64,000 nucleotides of DNA from Dehalococcoidia bacterium (GCA_025060295.1 JANXCH010000013.1:1-64000); one strand, 5' to 3'. Shown: positions 16,366 to 24,598, numbered from the stretch's first letter. Numbers and translations: made by a program. Notes: a model not told the origin generated them from the letters alone.

Positions 16366-16380
16366 AGCCACCTCCGTCTA

Positions 16381-16397
16381 CGGGGGCGGACCCCCCG
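16381..16397. repeat. GC hairpin between response regulator and oxidoreductase genes
   Basis: CGGGGG and CCCCCG arms flank a 5-nt loop in the short gap between two same-strand genes. No U-run follows, so it is more likely a processing or stability element than a terminator. Confidence 0.35.
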
Positions 16398-16402
16398 CAA
16401 TG

Positions 16403-17086
16403 TTAGGCCTCGGGTGGCCCCCCTTCGGGGGCCTTGAAGCGGTAGCCCACATTCCAGACGGTCTCAATGAAGGTATGGTGGGCATCCTCCAGTTTGCTGC
16501 GCAGGCGACGGATGTGCACATCCACGGTGCGGGTGCCCCCAAAATAGTCGTACCCCCACACCTGGGAGAGGAGGGCCTCCCGGGTGAACACCCGCCCGGG
16601 GTTGGAGGCCAGAAGGCGCAGGAGTTCATACTCCTTGAAGGTGAGGTCTACCTTGCGCCCCGCCACCCGCACCAGGTAGCGCTCCTGGTCAATCTCCAGG
16701 TCCCCCACGCGGATAAGGGTGGAGAGGGCGTGACCGCGGGTGCGGCGCAGGACGTGGCGCACCCGCAGGATCATCTCCGGGGGGCGCACGGGCTCCCACA
16801 CAAAGTCGTCGGCTAGCCCCTGCTCCAAAAGGCGTGCCCCCGTCTCTGCGCCCACGATGGCCACGATGGGAAGGCGCATGCTCTTGGCGTGCCGCAGGGC
16901 GGGGATGAGGGGCTCCTCGTCCAGGGCAATGGCATCGGCCACCAGCAGGTCGGGGGTCTCCTCGGAGGGCAGGGAAGCCAGGCGCTGGGGGTCAGCCAGG
17001 AAGGCCACCGCCCACCCCGCCTCCCGCAAGGGTGCGCACAGGGTATCCCGACGGTCGCGTGTGGAGAGCACCAGAACGGTAGTCAT
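16403..17086 (-). CDS. OmpR-family response regulator with degenerate receiver
   Basis: 227 residues from ATG 17086. The C-terminal winged helix is canonical: [37 protein letters not shown] and VWNVGYRFKAP. The receiver is atypical. The acidic pair near the N-terminus is replaced (VLVLSTRDRRD), and the conserved Lys of the KPF motif is missing (DDFVWEPVRPPE). An Asp remains in DLLVADAIAL. It may therefore work without phosphorylation or sense another signal. TATCCT on the minus strand (17148-17153) is a possible -10. It leads the operon containing the probable selenoprotein, 37 nt downstream, so redox control is a reasonable guess. Confidence 0.85.
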   Translation of the reverse strand: MTTVLVLSTRDRRDTLCAPLREAGWAVAFLADPQRLASLPSEETPDLLVADAIALDEEPLIPALRHAKSMRLPIVAIVGAETGARLLEQGLADDFVWEPVRPPEMILRVRHVLRRTRGHALSTLIRVGDLEIDQERYLVRVAGRKVDLTFKEYELLRLLASNPGRVFTREALLSQVWGYDYFGGTRTVDVHIRRLRSKLEDAHHTFIETVWNVGYRFKAPEGGPPEA

Positions 17087-17185
17087 AGCGGGGTGCGTAG
17101 CCCCCTTCCCCCCATGTGCCACGGCAAAGGATGCATCTTTGGCCTAGAGGATACCACAGGGAGGGCGGGGGTGCAGGGGATGCCC

Positions 17186-18130
17186 CTATCCCTTTCGGCG
17201 CAGGACACGGTGCACCGCATCCACGATGTAGCGGGGGGCGAGGCCATACTTCTCCAGCAGATCCTGGGGCGCTCCCGACTCAGCATAGCCGGTGAGGGCC
17301 ACCATCTCCAGGGGCACGGGGTAGGTGCGCGCCAGGGTTTGGGCCACCAGCGCCCCCAGCCCGCCGTAGACTAGGTGCTCCTCGGCGGTAACGAGGGCCC
17401 CTGTCTGGCGGGCAGATTGGACGATGGCTTCGGTATCCAGGGGGCGCAGGGTGTGCATATTGAGCACACGGCAATCCACCCCCTGGGTGGCCAAGGTTGC
17501 GGCGGCCTCCAGGGCCCAGGGCACCATGCTCCCGCAGGCGATAATGGTGGCGTCCCGGCCGGGGCGCAGGTGTTCGGCCTTCCCCAAAGTGAAGGAGCAT
17601 CCGTTGGTGTGCACCACGGGCGTAGCGGGCCGATAGACCCGCATATAGCACGGCCCGGGGTGTTGGGCGATGGCGCGCACGGCGGCCATCGTTTCGGGGG
17701 CATCGCAGGGAGCCACCACGGTGAAGGTGGGCAAAGCCAACATCAGGGCCAGGTCCTCAATCCCATGGGCGGACATGCCGTCCTCGCCGGTGATGATGCC
17801 GGCGTGGGAGCACACCACCTTCACATTCAGGGCGGGCTGGGCAATGCTGATGCGCAGTTGGTCATAGGCACGGCACACACCGAACACGGTGAAGGTGGAG
17901 CAGAAGGGGATTTTGCCACTGGCGGCCAGGCCAGCGGCGATGCTCATCATATTGGCCTCGGCAGCCCCGAGGTCAAAGAAGCGCTCGGGGAAGGCCTTGG
18001 CGAAGTGAACGGTCTGGGTAGACTTGTTCAGGTCGGCCCCCAGCACCACGATACGGGAATCCTCCCGACCCAGGTCCACCAGGGCCTTACCGTAGGCTTC
18101 GCGCGTGGAGGCCAAAGTCCACCGGCTCAT
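17186..18130 (-). CDS. Transketolase, C-terminal subunit
   Basis: 314 residues from ATG 18130, which has GGGGGAAGG ahead of it. It carries the pyrimidine-binding domain (LVDLGREDSRIVVLGADLNK, FFDLGAAEANMMSIAAGLA with the catalytic Glu, CSHAGIITGEDG) and the C-terminal transketolase domain (VDCRVLNMHTLRPLDTEAI). It works with the N-terminal subunit at 18429-19322 to move two-carbon ketol units between sugar phosphates. Split transketolases are common in Chloroflexota, Firmicutes and archaea. A small membrane-protein gene separates the two halves. Confidence 0.92.
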   Translation of the reverse strand: MSRWTLASTREAYGKALVDLGREDSRIVVLGADLNKSTQTVHFAKAFPERFFDLGAAEANMMSIAAGLAASGKIPFCSTFTVFGVCRAYDQLRISIAQPALNVKVVCSHAGIITGEDGMSAHGIEDLALMLALPTFTVVAPCDAPETMAAVRAIAQHPGPCYMRVYRPATPVVHTNGCSFTLGKAEHLRPGRDATIIACGSMVPWALEAAATLATQGVDCRVLNMHTLRPLDTEAIVQSARQTGALVTAEEHLVYGGLGALVAQTLARTYPVPLEMVALTGYAESGAPQDLLEKYGLAPRYIVDAVHRVLRRKG

Positions 18131-18138
18131 CCTTCCCC

Positions 18139-18432
18139 CTAGGGACGGGCCAGCCCCCCGAAGCCATAGAAGACCAGGGCCAACAGGGCGTTGGCCACTC
18201 CTAACACGAGCGCCCAGCGAAGGACGACGCGGTCTACCACCTGGTTGCGCAGACGCCGTTGGATGGGGTAGGAGATGGCGATGACCGCTCCCCACACCAG
18301 AACTGTCGCCCAGTGCCAGCCCAAAGCCCCACTGATGACGCCGATCAGGGCTGAGGGCAAAAAGGCGATGCCGAGGAAGGGGAGGATCTCTCTCCACAGG
18401 CGCAGGCGGGTGCTAGGGGTGGGACGGTTCAT
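18139..18432 (-). CDS. Small membrane protein of unknown function
   Basis: 97 residues with three predicted membrane helices (about 13-35, 40-57, 70-92) and an arginine-rich loop (YPIQRRLRNQVVDRVV). No family recognised. Its ATG overlaps the TGA of the transketolase N-terminal subunit (ATGA), and it ends 8 nt before the C-terminal subunit. It is translationally embedded in the transketolase operon, although nothing suggests a catalytic role there. Confidence 0.7.
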   Translation of the reverse strand: MNRPTPSTRLRLWREILPFLGIAFLPSALIGVISGALGWHWATVLVWGAVIAISYPIQRRLRNQVVDRVVLRWALVLGVANALLALVFYGFGGLARP

Positions 18433-19322
18433 GCGGGGTCCTCCAGTTCAGCCAAAGCGCGGGCCAGTTCCTGCGGGGTGGGAGCGCGCCCGTGGAAGTC
18501 GGGGTTGTTCTCCATGAAACTCACCCCTTTACCCTTGACGGTGTGGGCGATGAGGATGCTGGGGCGCCCCTGCACATGGCGTGCCCACTCCAGAGCGTCC
18601 ATAAGGGCCGAAAAGTCGTGCCCATCCACCTCGCGCACCGCCCAGCCAAAGGCCCGCCACTTATCGGCCAGGGGCTCCAGTTCCATGGCCTCTGCAGTGA
18701 AGCGGTCGTTTTGGATGCGGTTGCGGTCTAGGATGGCGGTGAGGGTGTCCACCTTATAGTGGGCGGCTGCCATACCTGCCTCCCACACCTGCCCCTCGTC
18801 GCACTCCCCGTCGCCCAGGAGCACATAGACGCGGAAGGAGCGCCCGTCCAGGCGTCCCGCCAGGGCGCACCCCAGGCCAAAGGAGAGGCCTTGTCCCAAC
18901 GACCCTCCCGAAAACTCCACCCCGGGGGTCATGATGTGGGCGTGGCCTTGCAGGCGGCTGTTGATGCGGCGAAAGGTAGCCAGTTCCTCCACAGGGAAAT
19001 AGCCACACCGCGCCAGCACCGCATAGAGCACGGGGCAGGCGTGGGCCTTGCTGAGGATGAAGCGGTCCCGATCGGGCCAGGAGGGGTTGGCGGGGTCGTG
19101 GCGCATCACCCCGAAGTAGAGGGCCACAAGAATCTCCACAGCCGACAGCGAGCCACCGGGGTGGCCACTGCCGGCGCGGGCGGTCATCTGGACGATATCC
19201 CGCCGGATAAGGCGTGCGATGCGCTGGAGATGGGAGATGCTGGGGCGACCGTTGGGGGGGACAAGGGATGCTGGCGTTGCCTGAGGCCAGGCAGAGGCGA
19301 CGCGGCTGGCCGCTTCCGTCAT
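18429..19322 (-). CDS. Transketolase, N-terminal (TPP-binding) subunit
   Basis: 297 residues from ATG 19322. The N-terminal tail of about 30 residues precedes the fold: TARAGSGHPGGSLSAVEILV, FILSKAHACPVLYAVLARCG, HIMTPGVEFSGGSLGQGLSF and the thiamine diphosphate site LLGDGECDEGQVWEA with its Asn in DRNRIQND. HTVKGKGVSFMEN lies near the end. It forms the other half of transketolase with the gene at 17186-18130. The operon diverges from hpf. Confidence 0.92.
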   Translation of the reverse strand: MTEAASRVASAWPQATPASLVPPNGRPSISHLQRIARLIRRDIVQMTARAGSGHPGGSLSAVEILVALYFGVMRHDPANPSWPDRDRFILSKAHACPVLYAVLARCGYFPVEELATFRRINSRLQGHAHIMTPGVEFSGGSLGQGLSFGLGCALAGRLDGRSFRVYVLLGDGECDEGQVWEAGMAAAHYKVDTLTAILDRNRIQNDRFTAEAMELEPLADKWRAFGWAVREVDGHDFSALMDALEWARHVQGRPSILIAHTVKGKGVSFMENNPDFHGRAPTPQELARALAELEDPA

Positions 19323-19390
19323 GCACACCTCCGAAATGATTGTAGCAGACGGCAGCCGTTCAGGCAAACGCCTGTTCTGCGGGCATGGGC

Positions 19391-19396
19391 TACAAT
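19391..19396 (+). promoter_or_regulatory. -10 element for hpf
   Basis: TACAAT lies 53 nt upstream of the hpf start in the gap between divergent tkt and hpf. No convincing -35 is seen. Confidence 0.4.
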
Positions 19397-19449
19397 GGAG
19401 GCAGATATCCCGCTCCGTCCCTGGGCGGGGATGCTTGTGGAGGCTGGCG

Positions 19450-20040
19450 ATGGACATTCGCGTGCAGACCCGTAACATCACCCTCTCCCCGGCCATGCAG
19501 ACCTACCTGGACAAGAAAATAGGCCGTTTAGAGCGTTTGCTGAACGGCTTGCGTGTCCTCTCCGCCCTGCTGGAGGTAACCTACGAAGATACCCGCCAGG
19601 CCGACCGCCGCTATCGGGCGGAGATTACCCTGGACCTGAATGGGCGGGTGCTCCGCGCCGAGGAGCGCGCGGGCACCTTGGAGGCGGCTGTGGACGCAGC
19701 AGTGGACACCATAGACCGTCGGGTATCAGCCCACCGCGCCTTCGTGCATCGGGGTGAGGTGGGGGGCAAGGCGGGGCGGGGTCCTGAGGCGGTGCCGCCC
19801 CCTGCTCCGCCCCCGCCCAGCATTGCCCAACCCCTGCCCTTGGATCTGCCCACGGGCAAACGCCTGGTGCGCATTAAGCGCTTCCCCATGAAGCCCATGT
19901 CGGTGGAGGAGGCGGCCCTGCAGATGGAGGCTCTGGGGCACCAGTTCTTCCTCTTCCAAAATCTGGACACCGGCCGTTGGTCGGTGCTTTACCGGCGCGA
20001 GAACGGCGACTATGGTCTGATTGAGGCGGAGCCAGCCTAG
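19450..20040 (+). CDS. hpf: Long-form ribosome hibernation promoting factor
   Basis: 196 residues from ATG 19450. The N-terminal S30AE domain (1-105) begins MDIRVQTRNITLSPAMQTYL and continues ALLEVTYEDTRQADRRYRAE. A Pro/Ala-rich linker (about 108-138) leads to the C-terminal dimerisation domain (about 140-196) with RIKRFPMKPMSVEEAALQME, GHQFFLFQN and NGDYGLIEAEPA. The long form pairs 70S ribosomes into inactive 100S dimers in stationary phase or stress. It stands alone, divergent from the transketolase operon. Confidence 0.93.
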   Translation: MDIRVQTRNITLSPAMQTYLDKKIGRLERLLNGLRVLSALLEVTYEDTRQADRRYRAEITLDLNGRVLRAEERAGTLEAAVDAAVDTIDRRVSAHRAFVHRGEVGGKAGRGPEAVPPPAPPPPSIAQPLPLDLPTGKRLVRIKRFPMKPMSVEEAALQMEALGHQFFLFQNLDTGRWSVLYRRENGDYGLIEAEPA

Positions 20041-20058
20041 CGGAGTAGGCCCCCGGGT

Positions 20059-20064
20059 TATAAT
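20059..20064 (+). promoter_or_regulatory. -10 element giving a likely leaderless transcript
   Basis: TATAAT ends 7 bases before the A of ATG 20072, so transcription probably begins at or next to the start codon. Confidence 0.5.
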
Positions 20065-20071
20065 GGGGGCG

Positions 20072-20917
20072 ATGCTGATCCACACCTTTCTGCACCTGCC
20101 GGGCATCGGCCCCGCCACGGAATGGGCCCTCTGGGAGCGGGGCATCGCCACTTGGGAGCACCTGGCCAAGACCCTACCGCGCCTGGGGTTTCCGGTGTCC
20201 CTGTCGGCCGAGTTATACGCGAGCCGGGACCGCCTGGCCCGGGGGGATGCCGACTGGTTCCACGCCCGCCTACCCCCCTCGGAGCGCTGGCGGCTGTTCG
20301 CCGACTTCCGCGAGCGGGCCCTCTTCCTGGACATTGAGACTACCGGCCTCTCCCCCGCCTCGGGCGGATACCTTACGGTGGTGGGCACCTACGACGGGCG
20401 GGAGTATCGGGCCTTCATCCGAGGCAAGAACTTGCACCAGCTCCCGCGCGAACTGGAACGCTACCGCTTGTTGGTAACCTACAACGGGGCGCGTTTTGAT
20501 GTGCCCTTCCTGGAGGCGGAACTGGGGCCGGTGGTCCGCCACATGGCCCATATTGATCTGATGTATCCTCTGCGTCGGCTGGGGTTGAGGGGGGGGTTGA
20601 AGAAGGTGGAGCAGGAGGCAGGCTTGGCGCGCCCCAGTGCCTTGGAGGGGCTGGACGGCTACGATGCGGTGCGCATGTGGGAGGAATACCAGCGGGGCCA
20701 TCGGGAGGCGCTGGATACCCTAGTGCGCTACAACGCCGAGGATGTGGTGGTGCTGGAGGGGCTGGCGGTGCGGGTGTATAACAGCTTGGCGGGGGCGTTG
20801 CCGCTGGGGGTGAAGCCCCTGGCGGAGCCCCCACGCCCGCACCTGGACTTGCCCTTCAGCATAGAGGTGGTAGAGCGCCTGAAGGCGCAGAAAGGGGTCT
20901 CGCTTGATCACCCATAG
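20072..20917 (+). CDS. Ribonuclease H-like 3'-5' exonuclease (YprB type)
   Basis: 281 residues from ATG 20072 (ATG 20063 is an alternative but overlaps the -10). The DEDD-type exonuclease motifs are visible: LFLDIETTGLSP (motif I, Asp and Glu), LLVTYNGARFDVPFLEAEL (motif II) and LVRYNAEDVVVLEGL (motif III). The N-terminal 85 residues (GIGPATEWALWERGIATWEH) look like a helix-hairpin-helix DNA-binding part. Relatives are annotated as the YprB ribonuclease H-like domain. The substrate, DNA or RNA, is not known. Its 3' end overlaps the restriction-enzyme gene by 14 nt. Confidence 0.8.
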   Translation: MLIHTFLHLPGIGPATEWALWERGIATWEHLAKTLPRLGFPVSLSAELYASRDRLARGDADWFHARLPPSERWRLFADFRERALFLDIETTGLSPASGGYLTVVGTYDGREYRAFIRGKNLHQLPRELERYRLLVTYNGARFDVPFLEAELGPVVRHMAHIDLMYPLRRLGLRGGLKKVEQEAGLARPSALEGLDGYDAVRMWEEYQRGHREALDTLVRYNAEDVVVLEGLAVRVYNSLAGALPLGVKPLAEPPRPHLDLPFSIEVVERLKAQKGVSLDHP

Positions 20918-21566
20918 TGATGAAAACTTGTTGGATGCCTTATTGCTAGAGTTTGCCACCGTCCCTCAAAGATTCAAGTCTTTTTTGGGCAACTTGCAAG
21001 GGGAAAGGCTGCGGCAGGCTGTGGAGGCGCTCCTGTCCATGTATATGGAAGACCTCAACTCCTCCACACTACGGGAGAGGGTTACGCTATTGGTGGCGGG
21101 ATATGAGCCAAGTGATAAGAAACTCGGTTACAATGGAGTAAAAGGGCAAATCAAAGTGGAGGTGAAACCGGTCAATATACGCTCCCATGGTAAAGACAAA
21201 CTCAATGGCGGGGGCAATTTCTCTGATCTGACCCCCGAACGGCTCGCTAAGTTAGAGGCAGAGGGAGCCAACCTTCATTTACTCGTATCAGGGTTTGTCG
21301 ATGGTCGTATGGTATATGTTTTAGAGTTTCCCTTTTCCTGTCCAACCTTCATTGGACACCTGCGCACACTTTTACACAAGCGATGGCCCACTGGCCGCCG
21401 CTCCCCAGGCGAATACTATCGGAGCGCTTCCTTCTCCTTCAAGCATTATAAGGATTGTCCCGACTTGAAAGTCATTTGGCGTAACCCGCAGGTGGAAACC
21501 TATCAACGCTACCTCACGCGGGAGTTGTATCAATACTTACATCAGATCCGTATTGGAGGCCCCTAA
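20904..21566 (+). CDS. Probable type II restriction endonuclease
   Basis: 220 residues. TTG 20904 is the likely start, because AAAGGGG lies 7 nt ahead and there is no ATG before residue 46. No named family is recognised. KVEVKPVN (about 84-91) contains an E-x-K that could be the PD-(D/E)xK catalytic strand, with Asp71 upstream. The role rests mainly on context: the stop codon overlaps the ATG of a DNA methyltransferase (TAATG). Base composition is clearly more AT-rich than its neighbours, and Lys/Asn/Tyr codons are frequent, signs of transfer. Confidence 0.6.
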   Translation: MITHSDENLLDALLLEFATVPQRFKSFLGNLQGERLRQAVEALLSMYMEDLNSSTLRERVTLLVAGYEPSDKKLGYNGVKGQIKVEVKPVNIRSHGKDKLNGGGNFSDLTPERLAKLEAEGANLHLLVSGFVDGRMVYVLEFPFSCPTFIGHLRTLLHKRWPTGRRSPGEYYRSASFSFKHYKDCPDLKVIWRNPQVETYQRYLTRELYQYLHQIRIGGP

Positions 21567-22408
21567 TGGAATGGGACACCATCGTTGTGGGCGATGCCCT
21601 CACCGTCTTGCGCACCCTCCCCGACTCTGTCTTTGATGTGGGGGTGACCTCGCCCCCCTACAACAAGGGGGAGCGCCACAAGGGCTGGCTGGTGGACCGC
21701 GTCCTCTACGATACCGCCCCCGACGCCGTCCCCGAAGAGGTGTACCAGGAGGGGCAGGTGGCGGTGCTCAATGAACTGTATCGGGTTACCAAGCCGGGGG
21801 GCTCCTTCTTCTACAATCACAAACTGCGCTGGGAGCGGGGACGGCTCCTGCATCCCTATACCTGGGTAAGCCGTAGCCGGTGGATCGTGCGCCAGGAGAT
21901 TATCTGGAACCGGGGCATCGCCGCCAACCTGCGAGGGTGGCGCTTCTGGCAGGTGGAGGAGCGCATCTACTGGCTGTGCAAGCCCCGCTTCCCCGGCGAT
22001 ACCATTGGGGCAGAACTGGCCCCGCGCCACGCCTTGCTCACCTCGGTATGGGACATCCGCCCCGAACGGGACCCCCGCCACCCCAATCCCTTTCCCCTGG
22101 AACTGCCAGCCCGCTGTATCCTGTCGGCTTTGGATGGACGCCCCGGGGCGGTCATTGACCCCTATGCGGGTGTGGGAACCACCCTTGTGGCGGCGCGCCT
22201 GTTGGGGTGTCGCTACTTGGGGATAGAGATAAGTCCCCGCTATGTGGCCATCGCCCGGGAGCGCCTGGCCCGTGCCGAGGAGGAGCGCCCCCGCCTGGAC
22301 GAGGAGGTGCGACGCCACCAGGTGGCTTTACCCTTCCGGGAGCGGAAGGCGCGGGGCCTCACCCGTCCGCCTCGGCGGCGTCCCGCCCAGCCCTTGCGCC
22401 TCCTCTAA
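21566..22408 (+). CDS. DNA methyltransferase, beta class (N4-cytosine or N6-adenine)
   Basis: 280 residues. Motif IV TSPPYN comes early (about residue 29-34) and the SAM motif AVIDPYAGVGTTLVAARLLG comes late (about 192-211), the beta-class order. The SPPY form favours N4-cytosine methylation. A basic tail (RERKARGLTRPPRRRP) may help bind DNA. It is translationally coupled to the preceding putative endonuclease, so it probably protects host DNA from it. Its GC content is near the chromosome average, unlike its partner. The last bases overlap the stop of the convergent HNH gene. Confidence 0.88.
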   Translation: MEWDTIVVGDALTVLRTLPDSVFDVGVTSPPYNKGERHKGWLVDRVLYDTAPDAVPEEVYQEGQVAVLNELYRVTKPGGSFFYNHKLRWERGRLLHPYTWVSRSRWIVRQEIIWNRGIAANLRGWRFWQVEERIYWLCKPRFPGDTIGAELAPRHALLTSVWDIRPERDPRHPNPFPLELPARCILSALDGRPGAVIDPYAGVGTTLVAARLLGCRYLGIEISPRYVAIARERLARAEEERPRLDEEVRRHQVALPFRERKARGLTRPPRRRPAQPLRLL

Positions 22409-22917
22409 ACCAGCCAGGGCAGGAAGGGCTTCCACTCCTCCTGCAGGTGGCGGTTGAAGAAGATGACATAGGGGTGGGCGTAGGGGGAGCGGGGCTTGCG
22501 CAACAGGCGCATGCCCGCCTCTTGGGGGGTGCGCCCCGCCTTCTTATGGTTGCAGGGGATGCACGCCGTTACCACATTCTCCCAGGTGTTGGGGCCTCCC
22601 CGATGGCGCGGAATCACATGGTCTACCGTCAAGTCCTTGGCGGGCCGTCCGCAGTACTGGCAGATGTAGTTGTCCCGCTGGAACACCTCCCGCCGGGAGA
22701 GGCGCCGGTGGACGAAGGGCCTGCGCACGGGATAGTGCAGCCGGATGACCGAGGGCACCGGCACGGTGGTGCCGGGGGTGTGGAGCACTCCCCGCCCATC
22801 CACCAGCAGTTCCGCCTTGCCCCGGTCCAGCAGAACGATGGCCCGCCGCACCGTGCAGATGTTCAACGGCTCGTAGTTCTGGTTGAGCACCAGCACTGGA
22901 GCGTTGAGCATACCCAT
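22405..22917 (-). CDS. HNH endonuclease-family protein
   Basis: 170 residues. The N-terminal part (VLVLNQNYEPLNICTVRRA and IVLLDRGKAELL) is the common prefix of chromosomal HNH proteins in Chloroflexota and Actinobacteria. The catalytic zinc finger has YICQYCGRPA, TVDHVIPRHRGGPNTWENVV and ACIPCNHKKAGRTP, with the two CxxC pairs and the H-N-H residues present. Its cellular role is unsettled. It converges on the methyltransferase gene with a 4-nt stop overlap, but its start region and codon use look native, so it may not belong to the restriction system. Confidence 0.85.
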   Translation of the reverse strand: MGMLNAPVLVLNQNYEPLNICTVRRAIVLLDRGKAELLVDGRGVLHTPGTTVPVPSVIRLHYPVRRPFVHRRLSRREVFQRDNYICQYCGRPAKDLTVDHVIPRHRGGPNTWENVVTACIPCNHKKAGRTPQEAGMRLLRKPRSPYAHPYVIFFNRHLQEEWKPFLPWLV

Positions 22918-22987
22918 CTCACATACCCACGCCTTTCAGCCTCATCATAGCACACCACCTAGACCATGGCTACACCCAGGCATGCGC

Positions 22988-22993
22988 TATACT
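22988..22993 (+). promoter_or_regulatory. -10 element for the PHP gene
   Basis: TATACT lies 29 nt upstream of the chosen GTG start, in the gap downstream of the HNH gene start. Confidence 0.4.
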
Positions 22994-23022
22994 AAGACCC
23001 AGTGTCCCAGCGAGGGAGAGGC

Positions 23023-23697
23023 GTGTTTCTGCTGGATATGCATAGCCATTCGGTCTCCTCCGACGACGCCCGCGCCACCGTGGAGCAGTATCTGAAGTGG
23101 ATTCAGGTGCTGCGCGGGCGCGGGTATCAGGTGGATGGCATCGTCCTCACGGAGCATCGCAAGTTTGACCTCCACGTAGACTACACGCCCTTGGCCCGCC
23201 AGTATGGGGTGGTGGTGTTGAAAGGCTCGGAGGTGGACACCCGCTGGGGGCATTTCTTGGTGTATGGAGTAACCGAGGCCCTTCTGCGGGCGGTGGACTT
23301 CACCGATGTGCGCATGGATGCCCGCCGGCTGATGGAGCAGGCCCAGAGGCACGGGGCCCTCGCCATCCCCGCCCATCCGGGGCGATATGGTGTGGGTCTG
23401 GTGGAGTTCCTGGCGCAGGGGGCCGAGTTGCCCGACCTGCGCATCATTGAGGTGCTCAACGGGGGCTCCCGCCGCGGCGAAAACGAGCGGGCCGAGGAGC
23501 TTTTGCGTCAGCGCAATCTGAAGGGCATCGCTGGAAGCGACGCCCACTTCGCCTCCACCATCGCCACCTGTCTGACGGCGTTTCCTGCGCCTCTGCGCAC
23601 GGAGAGCGAGGTGGTGGAGGCGCTCCTGGCAGGGGAGTTTCGCCCCCTGCGCCTGGAGGAGACCCTCGCCGCGCCGGTGTCCCCCGCTGCTCAGTAA
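23023..23697 (+). CDS. PHP-domain metal-dependent phosphoesterase
   Basis: 224 residues. GTG 23023 is preferred over GTG 23002 because GGGAGAGG lies just ahead of it. The metal ligands are in order: DMHSHSVSSDD, LTEHRKFD, KGSEVDTRWG, IPAHPGRYG and GIAGSDAHFAS. This is the YciV/TrpH-like PHP fold, seen in 3',5'-nucleotide bisphosphate phosphatases and histidinol phosphatase. The substrate cannot be set from sequence. The hotdog genes follow 9 nt later, so it is probably in their operon. Confidence 0.85.
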   Translation: MFLLDMHSHSVSSDDARATVEQYLKWIQVLRGRGYQVDGIVLTEHRKFDLHVDYTPLARQYGVVVLKGSEVDTRWGHFLVYGVTEALLRAVDFTDVRMDARRLMEQAQRHGALAIPAHPGRYGVGLVEFLAQGAELPDLRIIEVLNGGSRRGENERAEELLRQRNLKGIAGSDAHFASTIATCLTAFPAPLRTESEVVEALLAGEFRPLRLEETLAAPVSPAAQ

Positions 23698-23706
23698 AGG
23701 AGGTCT

Positions 23707-24159
23707 ATGCCTACCCCCCAGGTGGACTTTGACCGCTCCCTGTTGGGGAAACCCCTCCCGGCGGGCACCTTCCCCGTTACGGCGGAGGGGATTCTGGCCT
23801 TCTGCCGCGCCGTGGGGGAGACCAACCCCCTCTCCACCGACGAGGCGTATGCCCGTCGGCAAGGGCTTCCGGGGCTACTGGCCCCACCCACCTATCCCAA
23901 CCTGTTCATTCGCCACTTGGGGCGGCCAGAGGTGGTGGCGGTGCCCCTACGCCAGCGCCTTCATGCGGGCCAGGCGGTGGAGCCCCTGCGCCCCATCTAC
24001 GCCGGGGACACCCTCACTGCCACCACCCGCCTGAAGGATGTCTACACCAAGACGGGGCGCACCGGCAGTATGGTGTTCATCGTGTGGGAGACGACCTTCA
24101 CCAATCAGCGAGGGGAAGAGGTGGCACGGGTGCGGGAGTCCTTCATGGCACGCCTGTAG
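23707..24159 (+). CDS. FAS1-like/MaoC N-terminal hotdog dehydratase-family protein
   Basis: 150 residues. The hotdog pattern is FDRSLLGKPLPAGTFPVTAE, FCRAVGETNPLSTDEAYARR and APPTYPNLFIRH, then PIYAGDTLTATTRLKDVYTK. It resembles the N-terminal half of type 2 (R)-enoyl-CoA hydratases, which usually lacks the catalytic Asp-His. It probably pairs with the MaoC-like half encoded next, 8 nt downstream, to make a hydratase for an acyl-CoA or acyl-ACP. Confidence 0.8.
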   Translation: MPTPQVDFDRSLLGKPLPAGTFPVTAEGILAFCRAVGETNPLSTDEAYARRQGLPGLLAPPTYPNLFIRHLGRPEVVAVPLRQRLHAGQAVEPLRPIYAGDTLTATTRLKDVYTKTGRTGSMVFIVWETTFTNQRGEEVARVRESFMARL

Positions 24160-24167
24160 GAGGGGGC

Positions 24168-24584
24168 ATGCGCCGCGTGGCCGATGTGCACATGGGCGAT
24201 ACCATCGGGCCGGTGGAGTATACTTTCACCACTGAAAGGGTGCGCGCCTTTTGCACCCTGTGGGGGCAACCGGGGGAGAGCCGTTTCACCTCCCCCCAGG
24301 TGGCGCAACAGGAGGGGTTACCCGGCCCCATCGTGCCAGGGATTATGAGCATGGCGGTGCTTTCCCGCCTGCTCACCGACTGGGCCGAGGGGGGAAGCCT
24401 GCGCTCCCTGGATGTCATCTTCCGCCAGCCTGTGCCCCACCACCAGCCCCTGCGCATGGTGGGGACGGTAACGGATGTGCGCACCGAAAACGGCCAGGGC
24501 CTGGTGGAGGTGGATGTGTTCCTGGAGCGGGCGGATGGGGAGCGCCTGGTTACGGGGAGGGCTGTGGTGGCCCTTCCCGTGTAG
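24168..24584 (+). CDS. MaoC-like hotdog dehydratase
   Basis: 138 residues from ATG 24168, with GGAGGGGG ahead. The fold signature is VHMGDTIGPVEYTFTTERVR, FCTLWGQPGE, then GLPGPIVPGIMSMAVLSRLL and DVIFRQPVPHHQPLRMVGTV. The usual hydratase D-x4-H is not clearly preserved, so activity may need the partner encoded just upstream. It lies between two other hotdog genes in one string, suggesting a small acyl-CoA pathway module. Confidence 0.8.
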   Translation: MRRVADVHMGDTIGPVEYTFTTERVRAFCTLWGQPGESRFTSPQVAQQEGLPGPIVPGIMSMAVLSRLLTDWAEGGSLRSLDVIFRQPVPHHQPLRMVGTVTDVRTENGQGLVEVDVFLERADGERLVTGRAVVALPV

Positions 24585-24598
24585 GCAGGCGAGGGCGT

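Noticed and set aside
15685-16371. Two separate genes, or a simple nonsense pseudogene
   Set aside because: The UGA lies exactly on the active-site Cys codon, homology is continuous in one frame, the total length is right for the family, and the second part has no ribosome site of its own. Read-through is the better explanation, though not proven.
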